A DNA stretch of 64,000 nucleotides from Adineta steineri (GCA_905250115.1 CAJNOI010000069.1:62001-126000), one strand, 5' to 3'; positions 38,189 to 56,426 are shown, counted from the stretch's first letter. Made by a program: numbers and translations. The notes: generated by a model not told the origin, from the sequence alone.

Positions 38189-38519
38189 TTATTGATAATA
38201 AAGTTCAATGTTCATGCCATCATGAATTTCTATAAAAAGAAAAAATAAATGAATATATATTTTAATATAAATTTACATACCATAATCAGCAAGAGTAATA
38301 TTGTCTTTGAATATATTATCTAAATAAAATAAGAATAAATGATTAAAAATTAAATAAAGAAATTTCTTCATACTTACACCATTTTTTTAAAACAATCTTT
38401 TCAGATTTTGTACCAGTTTGAGCAGCAATTAGTTTTTTAAGATCGCCAATAGTATCATCTGGATTACATTTTACACGTACTTTTTTACCTAATCGATCAT
38501 TACAGATAACTTCAATCAT
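38189..38519 (-). CDS. UBL5: Ubiquitin-like protein 5 (Hub1)
   Basis: Exons 38378-38519, 38281-38319 and 38189-38229 give exactly 73 residues, the usual UBL5 length. The sequence is plainly UBL5: [56 protein letters not shown] and the ending ELYYQ with a double tyrosine instead of the ubiquitin Gly-Gly. UBL5/Hub1 is not conjugated; it binds spliceosome factors such as Snu66 and supports splicing at weak sites and the mitochondrial stress response. I chose this ATG and not the upstream in-frame one at 38570 because the family starts at MIEV. It is divergent from CaMKII. Confidence 0.97.
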
Positions 38520-39250
38520 AATTGTTGTACCGTTATGTGATAATATGATAAACAAACTGAAGCAGAACAAGAGATTCGCGCAATACCTTTTTTATGACTG
38601 ATACCTATTGGCTAATTCTGATAAACCAATCATAATCAATGCGATTTTTTTTGTTGTTTACGAAAAATTTGAAAACATTTCTGATTGATGATACATAGAA
38701 ATAGTATTCCGTTTTTGATCATTATTAATATATATACATATATGTATATTTAATACACGATTTATATTTGTGCATTCGTGTGTCTTATCAGCAGCCATTC
38801 TGTTCTCTCTTTTATTTCCTATCTATGAATGGTTAAGCATTGTGCCGACTAGAGTTTACTTGCTCGTTCTTTACTATTACTGCTTCTTCTTCTTCTTATT
38901 CTTCTTCGTCTTTTCTTCGCTCGATCTGTCTGTCTGTCTCTTTCTCTCCACCTGAATCGACAATAGGGTCTGTTTCTGTGTGTGTCGTCGACCAGAAATA
39001 AGCTTCTATAGTTGCTGTTTCTGTTGCTCTTACTACTACACTACTAGATTGCTATTGCGACAAACGACGACGAGAACAATCTTCTTCGTTTTGTTGCGTT
39101 TATAGAACGCATGTCACTAACATACACATGTTAATCTGATATATTCTTCTTACTAACAATGATGATGACCCAACGTCCACCTCCTTTTATTTATTCATTT
39201 TCATATAATCGATTAAAATCAACACCATCCGATTTTGTTTTATTATCTGT
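38520..39250. other. Shared upstream region of UBL5 and CaMKII
   Basis: 731 bp between divergent start codons. It contains TA-rich sequence near 38730 and CTT/CTGT-rich pyrimidine tracts near 38880-38950 that could belong to the CaMKII 5' untranslated region. No gene seen. Confidence 0.45.
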
Positions 39251-44686
<5,436 letters not shown>

Positions 44687-46468
44687 AAACAATTCGACTT
44701 ATTATAAATTATGATTTGTTCACGAGTTTTCATATTTACAAAAATTTTTCATTTTATGTACCCTTCTTTCGAATATTCATTCCTTGGTTTATGTTGTTTA
44801 AATGTCTCTTTCTCTCTCTCTCTTCTTTATCTTGTTTGTTTATCATGACTAAAATAAATCATTCATTTTTTTTGATTACCTACATACCTCATATTCTTAT
44901 ATGTGCCTATGTGACACTATGGATTTATCTTTTGTGAAAAAAAAATGTATTTATTCTATTTATTTTGTGTTTTCGTTTATTTCTTTCTTTGACAAAGACA
45001 AAAAAAAAGATGTCTATTAGCTTCTTCTTATAAAACAAATCTAACTTTTTTTCTTTTTTCTTTTTTTTTCGTCATTTAATGTTTGTTGTTGTTGTTGTTG
45101 CTCATACCTCCCTTTCTTTTTTTTTCTCTCTCTCTCTCTTACGTTTTGTGACAAAGGTTAATTACAAAGCGTACATTTCTTTGGCTTATTTGATTTTCTT
45201 TTTCTTTTTTTTTTGGATCGGTGATGATAATCAGAAGTTTTTCTTCTATTTAAAATGACAACCAATAAAATAATTAACAAGACATTTGGGATAGTTTATC
45301 ATTATTTCTAATTAACTATCGAGTAATTATAACATTAAAAGAAAAAAAGGTCGTCTATTAAGAGTAAATATCTCCTAGTAGTTTTTCTATTTGTATTGAA
45401 CAAAAAAAAAGTTAATTGAGAAAATTGTTTGTAGATAGATGAAAATGCCTTTATCAATCAAAATGTCAATAATGAAATTTTATCGGAATTACTTCCGATT
45501 TTCTTTTTATAGAGAATAATACTTAGTATTTTCATCAAAGGAATAATTGCTATTTGAAAGAGCTTTTTGTTGAAAAACAAAAAAATTTTTTTTTGATTGA
45601 ATTGATATTACTTAATTTGAAATGAAATATGCATTATTGATTAATAATTTAACAACGTCGATGTATTGTAATAAAGTAATAGTAGTAACTATTAATAGAA
45701 AATGTTGATTATGAGACATAATTAATTTAGTTATTAAAACCGCTGATGGAGAAATAATTTCATGGGAGTAACACTATAAATGATTGTTGATCTTGAGTAT
45801 TGGGTACTTGATATTGTTATTGTTACTTTCATGAAAAGATAAATTGAACAAGAGATCTTGTTAGTTAAGTACTATTAATAAAAAGTGTTTTTGATTTTAG
45901 CAAAAAAAGAAAGGTTTAAAAGGCAATAAGCTTATTGTTTCTACATAAATCTTTTTATAATCGATTACAGAATGTCAGTTTGGTTTTTATCATCATAGTC
46001 GACATGTATTTTAAAATCTTATCTCTTATTATCTAGCAATGCAGTCATTTATAAGAAGTCAAAAGAATTTCTTTAATAGCTTTCTATATATATCTTTAAA
46101 ATGGTATACGATCTGATAATAGCGGTATTTAAAGTAAATATATAGTGAATCAGTGATGAATGTATTAGTACGCCATCTATTATATGAAATAAATAATTTT
46201 CACATATATATCTATTTCATTAAGATGCTTAGAATTGATTTTTACTTAGTAGATTTAATTTAATTCAATTTTATTATCGAAGTCGGTTGCTATGGAACCA
46301 ACCGACCATATTAGTATATGAACTGATTATCAACAAGCAGAAAAAGAAGAGTTGTCGTCGCCGATCGACACTGTGTTTCCAAGAGACGTACCTATGGCGA
46401 CCTTGCTTGCCACAAACTCGCATTTCTTTACCATCATTCATTTGTTCTCTCATATTGTCTTTTAAGAT
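44687..46468. other. CaMKII 3' region and CFAP20 upstream region
   Basis: T-rich tracts and CT repeats follow the CaMKII stop, probably 3' untranslated. At 46282-46306 a GTCGGTT/AACCGAC hairpin lies upstream of CFAP20. No gene seen. Confidence 0.45.
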
Positions 46469-47273
46469 ATGTTCAAAAATACATTTCAAAGTGGTTTCCT
46501 TTCAATTCTCTACAGTATTGGTAGTAAACCATTACAAATTTGGGATAAGAAAGTATGTATAATATGAATATTTAATTATTAGTAAAAAACCCATGTATCT
46601 ATTTTTTTAAGGTACGTAATGGACATATCAAACGAATCACTGACAATGAGATTCAATCACTTGTTTTGGAAATAGCAGGTACAAATGTTAGTACAACATT
46701 CATAACATGTCCAGCTGATCCAAAAAAGACACTTGGAATCAAATTACCATTTCTTGTTATGATTATTAAAAATTTGAAAAAATATTTTACATTCGAAGTC
46801 CAAGTAAAAAAGAGTCTTTTGTTTTTTAATATCATATATATATACATTTGATTTATATTCAATAAGGTTCTTGATGATCGAAATGTTCGTCGTCGTTTTC
46901 GTGCTAGTAATTATCAATCAACAACACGTGTAAAACCATTTATTTGTACAATGCCTATGCGTTTGGATGATGGATGGAATCAAATTCAGTTTAATTTATC
47001 TGATTTTACACGACGTGCCTATGGTACGAATTATATTGAAACACTAAGAGTTCAAGTATGTTTAATACTTATTAAAAAAACTAGATTAAACTAAATCTTT
47101 TCTTCATAGATTCATGCTAATTGTCGAATTCGACGTGTTTACTTTTCTGATCGACTTTATTCGGAAGATGAATTGCCGCCGGAATTTAAATTATATTTAC
47201 CGGTAAGATATTCCGATATAAATAATATTTTAATCTATCTTTTTCTTATTTAATTTAGGTTCAAAAGAAATGA
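46469..47273 (+). CDS. CFAP20: Cilia- and flagella-associated protein 20
   Basis: Five exons (46469-46552, 46612-46803, 46867-47055, 47110-47202, 47259-47273) give 190 residues. It is nearly identical to the family across its length: [93 protein letters not shown] and LYLPVQKK. CFAP20 is an inner-junction protein of axonemal doublet microtubules and is needed for ciliary beating and centriole stability, consistent with a heavily ciliated animal. A TCTTTTAAG acceptor-like site lies two bases before the ATG. It converges on CTR1. Confidence 0.98.
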
Positions 47274-49062
47274 TCGAATTTCTTATATACTTTTTCTTTC
47301 GTTCTATTTTCTTTTTTTTCTCTTCAAAACAATAAATAATAAACAGCATAATTATTCAACACCAATAGCTGTGTATATTTGTGATTTTTTTTAAAAATGA
47401 ATGTCAACTTTTGTTTTTTTCTTTTCTACACTTATACTACGTATATACCATTCTTCAAAACATCAATGAAAATATATGTATGATCTATAATTTATTAATA
47501 CGAGTTTTTCTTTCTCAAAATGAAAGATCGAGTAGATGAAATTTTCGATAATAACAGCCTTGCTTAAATAAGTTGGATATTAAATCTGACTGGATTAAGT
47601 TTAGAATAATATAATCAAGCGATTTTACATGTACATTGAAAACACTTTCAAAAACAGAACATATCTGCACATTCTGTTACATATTATATAAAAATGTATC
47701 AGATAAATATTCATATTAATAAGCTGACTATAAAGAACATTATACTTATTTTTCATTGTACTATAAGTTTTAGTTTTTAACATTTCAATTAATCTCTTGC
47801 CATCGAAAATAATTCTAAAATTAGATATTGAGAGTGTGGGTAGAAAAGAATGACTTTTCGCATCGTTCGATAAGTTTCAAAAACAAATTAAGACGTCGCT
47901 CATGTTTTTTCCACGCCTATGTTTCTCACTTATGACATAATTGTGTCTAAGGAATGAATAATAGACAGAATGCTTTAGGTGAAACGTTTTTTTTTAAATA
48001 TGTAAATTATAAACGAATTCATTGTTGATATTCTATTCTAAATATAATTATAGTAATACTTCGACATATTTTATATTAGTTCTATTCCTAAGTGTTTACA
48101 TCAAGGACACAGTAACATATTTCAAAAACAATTTTACACTTTTAGAACAAACAAACAATCAATATATTTCTCTCGAGAAGAAATACACAGCTGAATCATT
48201 TTGTCTAAAAACTGACAGACATATTATGATGTAATGTTAAAAATTTGTATGACATAGAATTGGCAGTTAATGATAGTTAGTATCTTGCGCGAACAACTTT
48301 CGATTCCGTATGTTCTTAAACAGAGATATGAATTGATAGTCATACTTTTTCTGTCAAAAACAGACTTAACGTTCACCAGATATCATTTGATGTGTTGAGG
48401 AAAGAATGTGAACAGAGAAAAAATATGTGTCTTCCTACTGCTCCTTTAAAAATCCAAAATGAAAGGGTCTGTGTGATGCCATATGAGTGCAATCTTCTAT
48501 TACATATTGATAAGGCATTCTTGAGTTTAACGAATCCCATTTAAACATTCTTCCCTTGGCTTATTGATATGTTGACCAACAACAATGTATCAGCTAAGTA
48601 CTTTTCGACGATAGGTTCTCTTAATAAAAATTTTCGTCCGATGCAAAGCCTTTACCAAAGTGTGTTTTTGGAAAGATTTCAAACTCTGTTACTTATTCCT
48701 ATGTTTAGATAATAAGCAAAATCCTATAGTGGTAAGCAACAATTGTTATTCATATTCCTTTACAAAATGTGCATATTATTGTTTCATAAAGTTATCATTT
48801 ATATAAAGAAAAAGAAAACCAAACGTGCATTACAATAGTTAAAACAACAATTAACGGTGGTAGGAAGTACTTCGAGAGAAAAAACAGATCTACAAACGAA
48901 AAAACTTCTTTCGTTTCTTCTTTTTTGATCTAAAACTCGTCCGTTCAACAAACAAAAAAATAACCAAATCAAAAATTTCACAACATTAATAAAATGATAA
49001 ATACGAAACAACATAAAAGAAGAAATAAAAAACAAAATAAGATCTCATTGTTGATTTTCTTT
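47274..49062. other. Non-coding region with a coding-like relic
   Basis: The stretch between two convergent genes is mostly AT-rich and unremarkable, except for a decayed coding-like segment at about 48370-48711. Confidence 0.4.
48370..48711 (+). pseudogene. Decayed coding-like segment, family unknown
   Basis: One frame reads as protein-like sequence (for example NVHQISFDVLRKECEQRKN, WLIDMLTNNNVSAKYFST and FLERFQTLLLIPMF) with much less AT bias than the surroundings, but it is not intact and has no start or splice context. I cannot assign a family; it could be a relic of a host gene or of a mobile element. Confidence 0.35.
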
Positions 49063-50414
49063 TCAATGACAATGTTCATTATAATCAATAATAGATGAAC
49101 GACGCCAACCAAATAAGAAATGGCCTAAACCAGCGCCAAATATGACAGCAAGAAAAAGATATGTATTAAATGTCATAGCTACTAACATCAATAGATAGCT
49201 AATACCCATTTGAAGTACATGTAATAGAGTTTGAATTATATGATAAGTACTTAATAAACGAGCACTAAATAGAATAATATAAATAATTGAAATTAAAAGA
49301 ATTAAGTTCATCAAATTTTATTAATCAACTAAAGCTCACCGTTTAGGACGGTTAGTTTCTGTTCTAACTCTTGGTATCAAATCAGTATTATTAGGACGAT
49401 CATACGGTTGATCATGCTGCCGTACACTACAGTAATAATCACACAATTGTAAATAATTAAACTAATGCACACAAATTAGAATAAACTTACAGTGGTGATT
49501 GACGATTATTCTCATCCGGATATTGACGGCATACTTCTTGTTTTGCTAGATGATCTCGAACAGTTTTTAAACCTTCATAGAGTATGGCAACAAAAAAAAC
49601 AATAAACCAAGATCCAATGAAGGCTTAGAAAATAAAAAACGTTCTTTTATGATAATGAAAAAATATTCATTATTTACCACCAATGGTTTCTGTATTCCAA
49701 CAATCGAATAAAATTTTTTCGGTAAAACCACCATGAAAAGTCATCTATGGAAAAAGAAAAATATTGATTTAGATTTTAAACGGATACAAAGTTTTCATTT
49801 GTGTAAGTATATTGTCTAATTTTAAAAATGTAAATTTTGATAAAAACCTACTAAAACCAATTTTACTTTGTTGTGCTGTTGATGCACACCATTATGTTCA
49901 TCTCCTTCCGGTACTGGAAAATCTATTTGCATATATGAAAGAGTTAAAATTTACTTCCATTAAAGTGTATTTGATTAATAAATGCAATAGAAAATAAGTT
50001 TTCTGTTTACATATATTATTTATCTAAGTTTTATATTACTATTTTTAATTAAAAATTTAATCTCGAATCTTTCGTTTTTTCATAGAACATCGTTCTCAAA
50101 TTATATAACTAGATGTGTTTATTTATATTTATATGCTGATTAAATATTAATCTATATTAGTAAGCAAAACCAAACTCCTTTTGTCTCTCCTAGATAATAT
50201 ATGCACAGTAGGAATACCTAACATATTCTAATTTTTACAATAATGCAATACTTACTGCCATCATCATATGCTGCATATGAGAAGCGTGTCCACTGTGAAC
50301 TGGAACGGAAGCGATTATTTTATTCACTACATGATTACTATGATTCATTGTTGAAGGAGTAGTAGGAATCATATGCCCAGCATGACCGGCATGACCACCA
50401 TGATCGTGATTCAT
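49063..50414 (-). CDS. CTR1: High-affinity copper transporter 1
   Basis: Five exons (50256-50414, 49678-49744, 49501-49623, 49340-49436, 49063-49264) give 215 residues. The extracellular N-terminus is rich in His and Met (MNHDHGGHAGHAGHMIP, HSGHASHMQHMMMAM). Three transmembrane helices follow: TM1 at SWFIVFFVAILYEGLK, TM2 with the selectivity motif MLVAM (MxxxM), and TM3 with GAGLG (GxxxG). The protein ends in HCH, the usual Cu(I)-binding terminus. The transporter is a trimer importing Cu(I) at the plasma membrane. The acceptor-like TTTTTAG lies a few bases upstream of the ATG. Confidence 0.96.
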
Positions 50415-51821
50415 ATTTAATTCTAAAAATGAAGTTTTATTAGAATCATAATATTTCTGTATAATATTTATAATGAGCGTTAGGGAGCATACATCAAACC
50501 TGATGATCTTAAGTTTTTCTCAGCAATGGTATTTTTTGAACGAAGGTTATAATAAGAAAAAGAGAAAAGCAAGGTCAAAATAACATAAATCATTCGACGA
50601 TAATCTCCGCAAATCAACCATTGTTGCATATAAATATTTAAAGAAAAAACTCACTATTTTGTCAGTTATTCCAGTATGACTCTGCAAATGATAGAGAAAA
50701 AATGAGTAAAGAAAAAATATATATGAAATTATGTATAGATGCTTTTTCTTTAATATGAAAAGAATTCCAAAAGTGCACGCAAAAACTTGTAATAAGGTTT
50801 ATATAATCATTGCAGCTGTCATTGTCGAATAAGAATCATCAAGTATTTTTTTATACATTAAAATATGTATACACTCGACATGAAAATGTCTGAGAGGAGT
50901 GAGAATGATTATAATATGGTAGAATAAGGATAAAGAATGAATGAACCAATATTATACAATGTCGCTCATTCGCTTACGAATGAGGGCGCTTTTCTTTGAT
51001 TCAGAATAAGAAAAGAACGATGCAAACAAGCTAGTTGGCATAAAGAAAAATTTATATCATTCATTGATTATGTCATTAACTCAATTAAATTCGAAATCAC
51101 TTAATCAAATGATCTGTTTTTATTCTGATTAATTCTAGTCCTAATTTCCAAATATTTCAATAAAAATATAATGGTCTATTGCATATTTTTCAAAAACTAA
51201 GTATGGTATTTTTTACCAGAATGTTAAGAAATATTTTTCAAGCCTTTAGAAAATTTTAACACCCTGAAATTGTCAATGAAAAATTACAAATTCCCCTTTG
51301 ATACTGTGTAACATTAATAAATTAACAGTATTATACTTCTCTAATATGAGTTTTCTTTGTGATATGCACTACAGTACTTTGGAACGTAACTCAGGGTGAA
51401 AACTTGCTTTTTTTCAGTTTCCACACTTCTTATTCTTTCTCATTTTCTCTATACATTAAAAGATATTCATTGTATAATATCTATATGGTCATACAGAGGG
51501 ATCCACTAGCTATGATTAGCCCTAGTTCAGAACACCGTCACTGCTCTTACATATAAACAATTATTTATTCTCTGTAAAACTGTCTCTTTTTTATCTTAAT
51601 TTTTACTGATCACTACCAGGGAATTTTTGTAGCTTCCTCTGCCTGTTGTATACTTCGAAACGCTAGCTATCATTGACCAATAGTATTCCACTTAATCTCT
51701 CTTATTTACTTATGTATAAAAAAAAGGAGCATTGATCTCGATAATTGTGGTCATGGTGGTTTCCGACTAGATGCTAGTAGAAAACGAAAATAATCAGCAG
51801 CATCGGCTCAAGTTATGTTAA

Positions 51822-51953
51822 AGGCGTGAACAAGCTGCACGTAGACAAACTGCGTCCAGATATAGAGCTAAATTAACACAATGGATAGATGAATTAAAAT
51901 GGTTACATCAGAGTATTCAATCATCTTATCTTGATAATCCAATTGATCTGTTG
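51822..51953 (+). pseudogene. bZIP-like gene fragment
   Basis: An open segment reads REQAARRQTASRYRAKLTQW then IDELKWLHQSIQS, resembling a bZIP basic region (Arg-rich AARR...RYR) followed by the start of a zipper helix, and it ends at a plausible donor (TTG/GTAATA). The preceding sequence is coding-like (SRKRK, SAASAQVMLK) but interrupted by stops in frame, and I found no partner exon downstream. Most likely a decayed bZIP copy of host origin. Confidence 0.4.
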
Positions 51954-52248
51954 GTAATATTTAATACCATTTTATAAAGTGAATATAATGATTTATCAAT
52001 ATTATTATACTATTATATAGACTATACCTCGCCTTAACAAACCCTCAAGTATGATCAAAAAATAACGAAAAACTGTTGCAAGAGAAATAATCAAATAAAA
52101 GTTGCCTCACCCCGGATTACAGTTTAAAGTACTGTAGATACTTTTGTGATAAAAGTAATGAATGGATCCGATCTTATATATAAGATGATTTAATAAATAA
52201 TTGTAATAAATCTATCACGAACTGCAGTAATAATAAACGAACAGATAA

Positions 52249-52328
52249 TAGAGTAGATAACTGCAACAAAATATGTCTTTAAATTCGAACGAATTTTAAA
52301 ATGTATTTTGTTGCAGTTATCTACTCTA
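52249..52328. mobile_element. 80 bp palindromic element, Tc1/mariner-like MITE candidate
   Basis: Positions 52249-52273 are the exact inverted complement of 52304-52328 (25 bp, starting TAGAGTAGATAACTGC). The centre contains a second palindrome, AAATTCGAACGAATTT. The ends read TA-GAGTAG and CTACTC-TA, as expected for insertion at a TA dinucleotide. There is no coding capacity. Confidence 0.6.
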
Positions 52329-53815
52329 ATAAATCATTGTATTAATTACACTATTGTGATAAAGAATTGACAACTATTTTAGTGTACTCAAAAAGCGAGT
52401 ACATTACTTGAATCGATCAGTGCGTCCGTCCGTTTACACGATAACTTTCGAAAGGAGAGTCAGATTGTGATGATATTTTCCTGTAATAATTTCCGTATAT
52501 ACTTTTTCCAATACACATAACTCTCGGATAAAACCCCAAAGTTTTCGTATTTATTTTAATATATAATTTATAAAATGAAAAAGAAATGTTTGGTGATTAA
52601 ACCTCCTGTCTATTTGTTGAAAGATATAGCAGCAATTATGATAGTTTTACATCAGTATGTCTGAACTAATATTTGTCAATATGATTATGATTTGTATAGA
52701 GAAAAAAATGTTGAGTTAAAAGTACGTCTCTTTTAACAATAAACAGGTAATGAAGTTGAAGTGACAAAATATGAGATAATTTTTCATTCCGGAAAAAGAA
52801 AGACTTTTTATTTCTTTACACTATTTCCGGAGGAAATTTATCAATAAATATTCAAATAAAAATTGATAATCTTAGATTTTAAAGAAGAAAATTATAGTTT
52901 ATATTTATTCCCGTTAACATCAAATTCATCAGTTGATTGTAATGTAAAAGCAAACGACATTGATAAATAAAATACATTTCTTTTATATTGAAAACAATAG
53001 AATTCCTTTGAGATATTTTTATGCAATCGATCTTATTTTATTCCCATTGATTATAGAAATATATTACGAAAGAGTCAAATAGTTAATATAACAGAAAATA
53101 ATCGCTATTACTTCCTAATTTCATTTATATACAATAGATCACATAGTTTTCTTTATCAATTCAATAAAAATATATCTGTCAATTTCTTTCATAATAGATT
53201 ATGCCCTTTATTTTCTATTTCATGTCATATGTCTAAAAATTCATTCTTGTCATAATAAATATTTTTATTTAAAAATATGTTTTTTACTGCTCAATAAACT
53301 TTAAAAAATTCATCGATTTTTCTAGTCTTTGTTTTTTTCCTATTCAAGTATACACAAACTATAGAGTTTAATTACTCGTAAAGAAAAAAATGATATTTAT
53401 TTATTATTTATATATGATAAAAGTCTTTTTCATTTAAGGACCTTTTTTATTTCTACTCTTAATTGAATAAAACAAAATAAAAAATTTATGATTGCACGAC
53501 ACATCGTTTAAGTTGTATGAAGTGTCGTCATTAATGAAAGTGCTTAATGGTAAATATTCAAAAGCATAAAAAGAAAATGAGAAAAAAAATAGAAGAGAAA
53601 CTAGTAGGTCTCTCCAGTGAGAATAACTATTTCTATCCGAATCAATTTTCTTCTAAGACAAGAAAATTATTAATGTTGTCGAACGAGACAAAAAGCAAAG
53701 AAGTAGAAAAGAAAAACGTAGAATTCAGAAAGTATTCATATATAAATATAAGTGTAGACAAAACAAGTCGTTTTCTTTTATTTTAATTGACGTATATTTA
53801 AAACAAGAAGAAAAT

Positions 53816-55543
53816 ATGTTAGCATATCATGATGCATCAGCAGGTTTTGGTGGAATCGATAGAGATGGTAATTCATCTTATAATGATTATCGTCATCGTG
53901 ATAGACATCGTCCACATAATCATGAACTTGATGAATTAGAAACATCAAAAACACGACAATGTTTAAAAAAGACAACAAAATTTTTATTTTCACATATTGG
54001 TTTAGTTGGTTTAGTTGTTGTTTATTCTGTTGCTGGAGGATTTTTATTTCAATTATTAGAAGAACGTCAAGAAAAATATAATTGTCAAGAAGCATATGGT
54101 GATCAAGTTGCACAAATAAATCAACTTAAACAAACACTTGTTAGTTATGTACAACAAAATACAACAACACTATCAAGTACAACAACTGGAAAAGATAATA
54201 CAACAATTGCATTTGCAAAAATTGGTTCAATGTTATATAATTATCGAAGTTTTGTTATTCAAGCAACTACAAAATATCGTTATTATGGAGATGATTGTTC
54301 AGTTACTAATAAATGGACATTTGCTAATTCACTACTTTTTGCAATTACAATTATAACTACTATTGGCTATGGTAATATAACGTAAGTTAAATCTACTTTT
54401 TTTCACACTATCTTTCAAATATATCTATTTTTCTTTTCTAGACCGGTTACATGTAAGTTAAATATAAATAATAATTTTAATAAAAATCTATACTAAAATT
54501 ATCTTAGGGGAAGGACAATTATGTTGTATATGTTATGCAACAATAGGTATACCAATATTTCTTTTATGTGTAGCTAATATAAGTGGTGTACTTGGTGAAA
54601 TGTTTCGTTTTATTTATGCAAGAATTATATGTGGACCATGTATATTATTAAAAAAACGCCGTGCAGCAGCAGCACGTCGAGCCAGACTAGAAGAGGAACA
54701 TGGTATAAATGTAAATCATGCAAATGCTGCTGTATGGTCAGCAAATGATGAAAACCAAAAAAATCCAGTGAAAAAATCAATAAGTCCAATAAAAATTGAT
54801 GAGGAACCTGAAGATATTGTAGAAAAATATCAACGTGTTGCTGTACCATTAACAGTTACAATGATTATTATTGCAGCATATATATGGATTGGTTCAGCTT
54901 TATTTCATAGTTTTGAAGGTTGGTCAATGATTCAATCTGGATATTTTTGTTTTATAACATTATGTAAGAAATATTCTTTTTTTTTGTATAAATGAAAAAT
55001 AATCTTTTCTTATTTGTAGCAACAATTGGATTTGGTGATTTTGTAAGTTGGTGATTTTTCATTTATATTCTTTTTTTCTAAATTCCAAAATAAATTTAGG
55101 TTCCCGGCCAACGTAAAGATGATCCACATGCAAGTGCAAAACTTATTCTTGGAGCTATATATGTTCTCTTTGGAATGGCTATTTTAGCAATGTGTTTTGA
55201 TTTAATGCAAGAAGAAATCGTTGCAAAATTTCGTTGGTTAGGTACAAAAGTGGGTATTATTGAAAAAGAAGAGGAGATGAATAATCAAATAGATCCAATG
55301 GCTGAAAATAAAGATAAACGATATTCAGAAATATCAGCATCAATCGATGATCCGAATGGTACAATGAAAATGCGACGTAGTACAACAGTTGATAGTGAAA
55401 GTATTTCACCAACACAAACAAATGTAAATACAACACGTAAATCAAGTCCAAGAAATAATATAGCTCGTATTCATCCCGTTGAATATAATGGTTCAAATGA
55501 AGCAACCCTTCATCAACGTATAGCTTCGGGAAAATCAAATTAA
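53816..55543 (+). CDS. KCNK: Two-pore-domain potassium channel
   Basis: Five exons (53816-54381, 54442-54452, 54508-54963, 55020-55042, 55100-55543) give 499 residues. It has the four-helix, two-pore K2P plan: M1 (HIGLVGLVVVYSVAGGFLFQ), a long extracellular cap loop with NTT and NTT sequons, filter 1 TTIGYGNI, M2, a basic cytosolic linker (KKRRAAAARRARLEEE), M3, filter 2 TIGFGDF, M4 and a Ser-rich cytosolic tail. K2P channels set the resting membrane potential by background potassium leak. Two microexons of 11 and 23 nt encode the residues just after filter 1 and the whole of filter 2. The subfamily is not assigned; invertebrate TWK-type channels are closest in style. Confidence 0.93.
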
Positions 55544-56426
55544 TTCTTATTTTAATCTCTATACTCAACAAACAAAAATTTATATAACATTTTCTTACTT
55601 CTTCAGTTTTATTTTATGTGAAATCAATTATCATATTTATATACATACATACATACATACATATATATTTTATTCCTTTTTCACAAATAAAGGATCGTTT
55701 GAACAGAATTTCTTTTTAATCAGAATATGAAACATATTCAAATCTATGCTTAATTGATCGAGGAGTTCAATAGATGAATAAATCGAAAATATTCAAAGTT
55801 ACTCATGGTTTACAAGATGAAATGAATCATACTGTTTCAATTTAGAGATTTCTAATTCAACGATTAGTAATTAACAGAATGAAAAATATTCCAAACATGA
55901 AACATAAGTTGTATATTGCATACGAAGATTTCAAAGAAATTCTTTACGGCAATCTATCATAGGTTACTGATATTATATTTAATTGAATGTGTCGCTTCAT
56001 TAATGAGAAATATAGGTCATAACTTGTTCTGCAAATAAATCTATTAGACCGTGACATTAAATTAAGACTCAAAAAGTAAATCAGTCTTCGATTTGTTTGC
56101 ATAGTTAGAACTAGAATTTTGTACTTCTATCGAATATTAACTCAGATATGTTATCCTCGTTTTTGCTTAAGAATAGTTAAATGTTCGACCACCTGTTATC
56201 TCGTGTATCTAGTAAAGAGTTCGTATCTTCATTTTTACTATTTATAATATAAGGAGTTCTGTATCTGATAAGTACAGTTTCGTAAAAAATGAAAAGGACA
56301 TCAGCATATATTCATTTTTGTTTTTTTAATCTATTGTTAGCGAGCTTTTACGAGTACAAAAGTAATACATATACACATGGTTCTACGCTAATACAACAAA
56401 CAAATTATTGAAAAATTTTAATTATT
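55544..56426. other. Intergenic region between convergent genes
   Basis: Contains an ATAC tetranucleotide microsatellite at 55641-55665 running into a TA run, then AT-rich sequence. No gene or RNA seen. Confidence 0.5.
55641..55669. repeat. ATAC microsatellite
   Basis: Five to six ATAC units followed by TA units, in the 3' flank of the potassium channel gene. Confidence 0.85.

Larger units (their letters stand above)
50415..53815. other. 3.4 kb intergenic region with repeats and a bZIP relic
   Basis: No intact gene found. Contents are a bZIP-like fragment near 51822-51953, a palindromic element at 52249-52328, and a repeat-like sequence with a GTACTC/GAGTAC hairpin and CGTCCGTCCG at 52384-52470. 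The frame at 53547-53786 is Lys-rich low complexity and I do not consider it a gene. Confidence 0.5.

Noticed and set aside
38520-38570. In-frame upstream start adding 17 residues to UBL5
   Set aside because: UBL5 proteins begin at MIEV and are 73 residues; the extension is not conserved in the family.
46282-46306. GTCGGTT/AACCGAC hairpin upstream of CFAP20
   Set aside because: Short, no repeated copies in the window and no sign of an RNA gene.
53547-53786. 79-codon Lys-rich frame just before the potassium channel
   Set aside because: Low-complexity A-rich sequence with no family; more likely the channel's 5' region.
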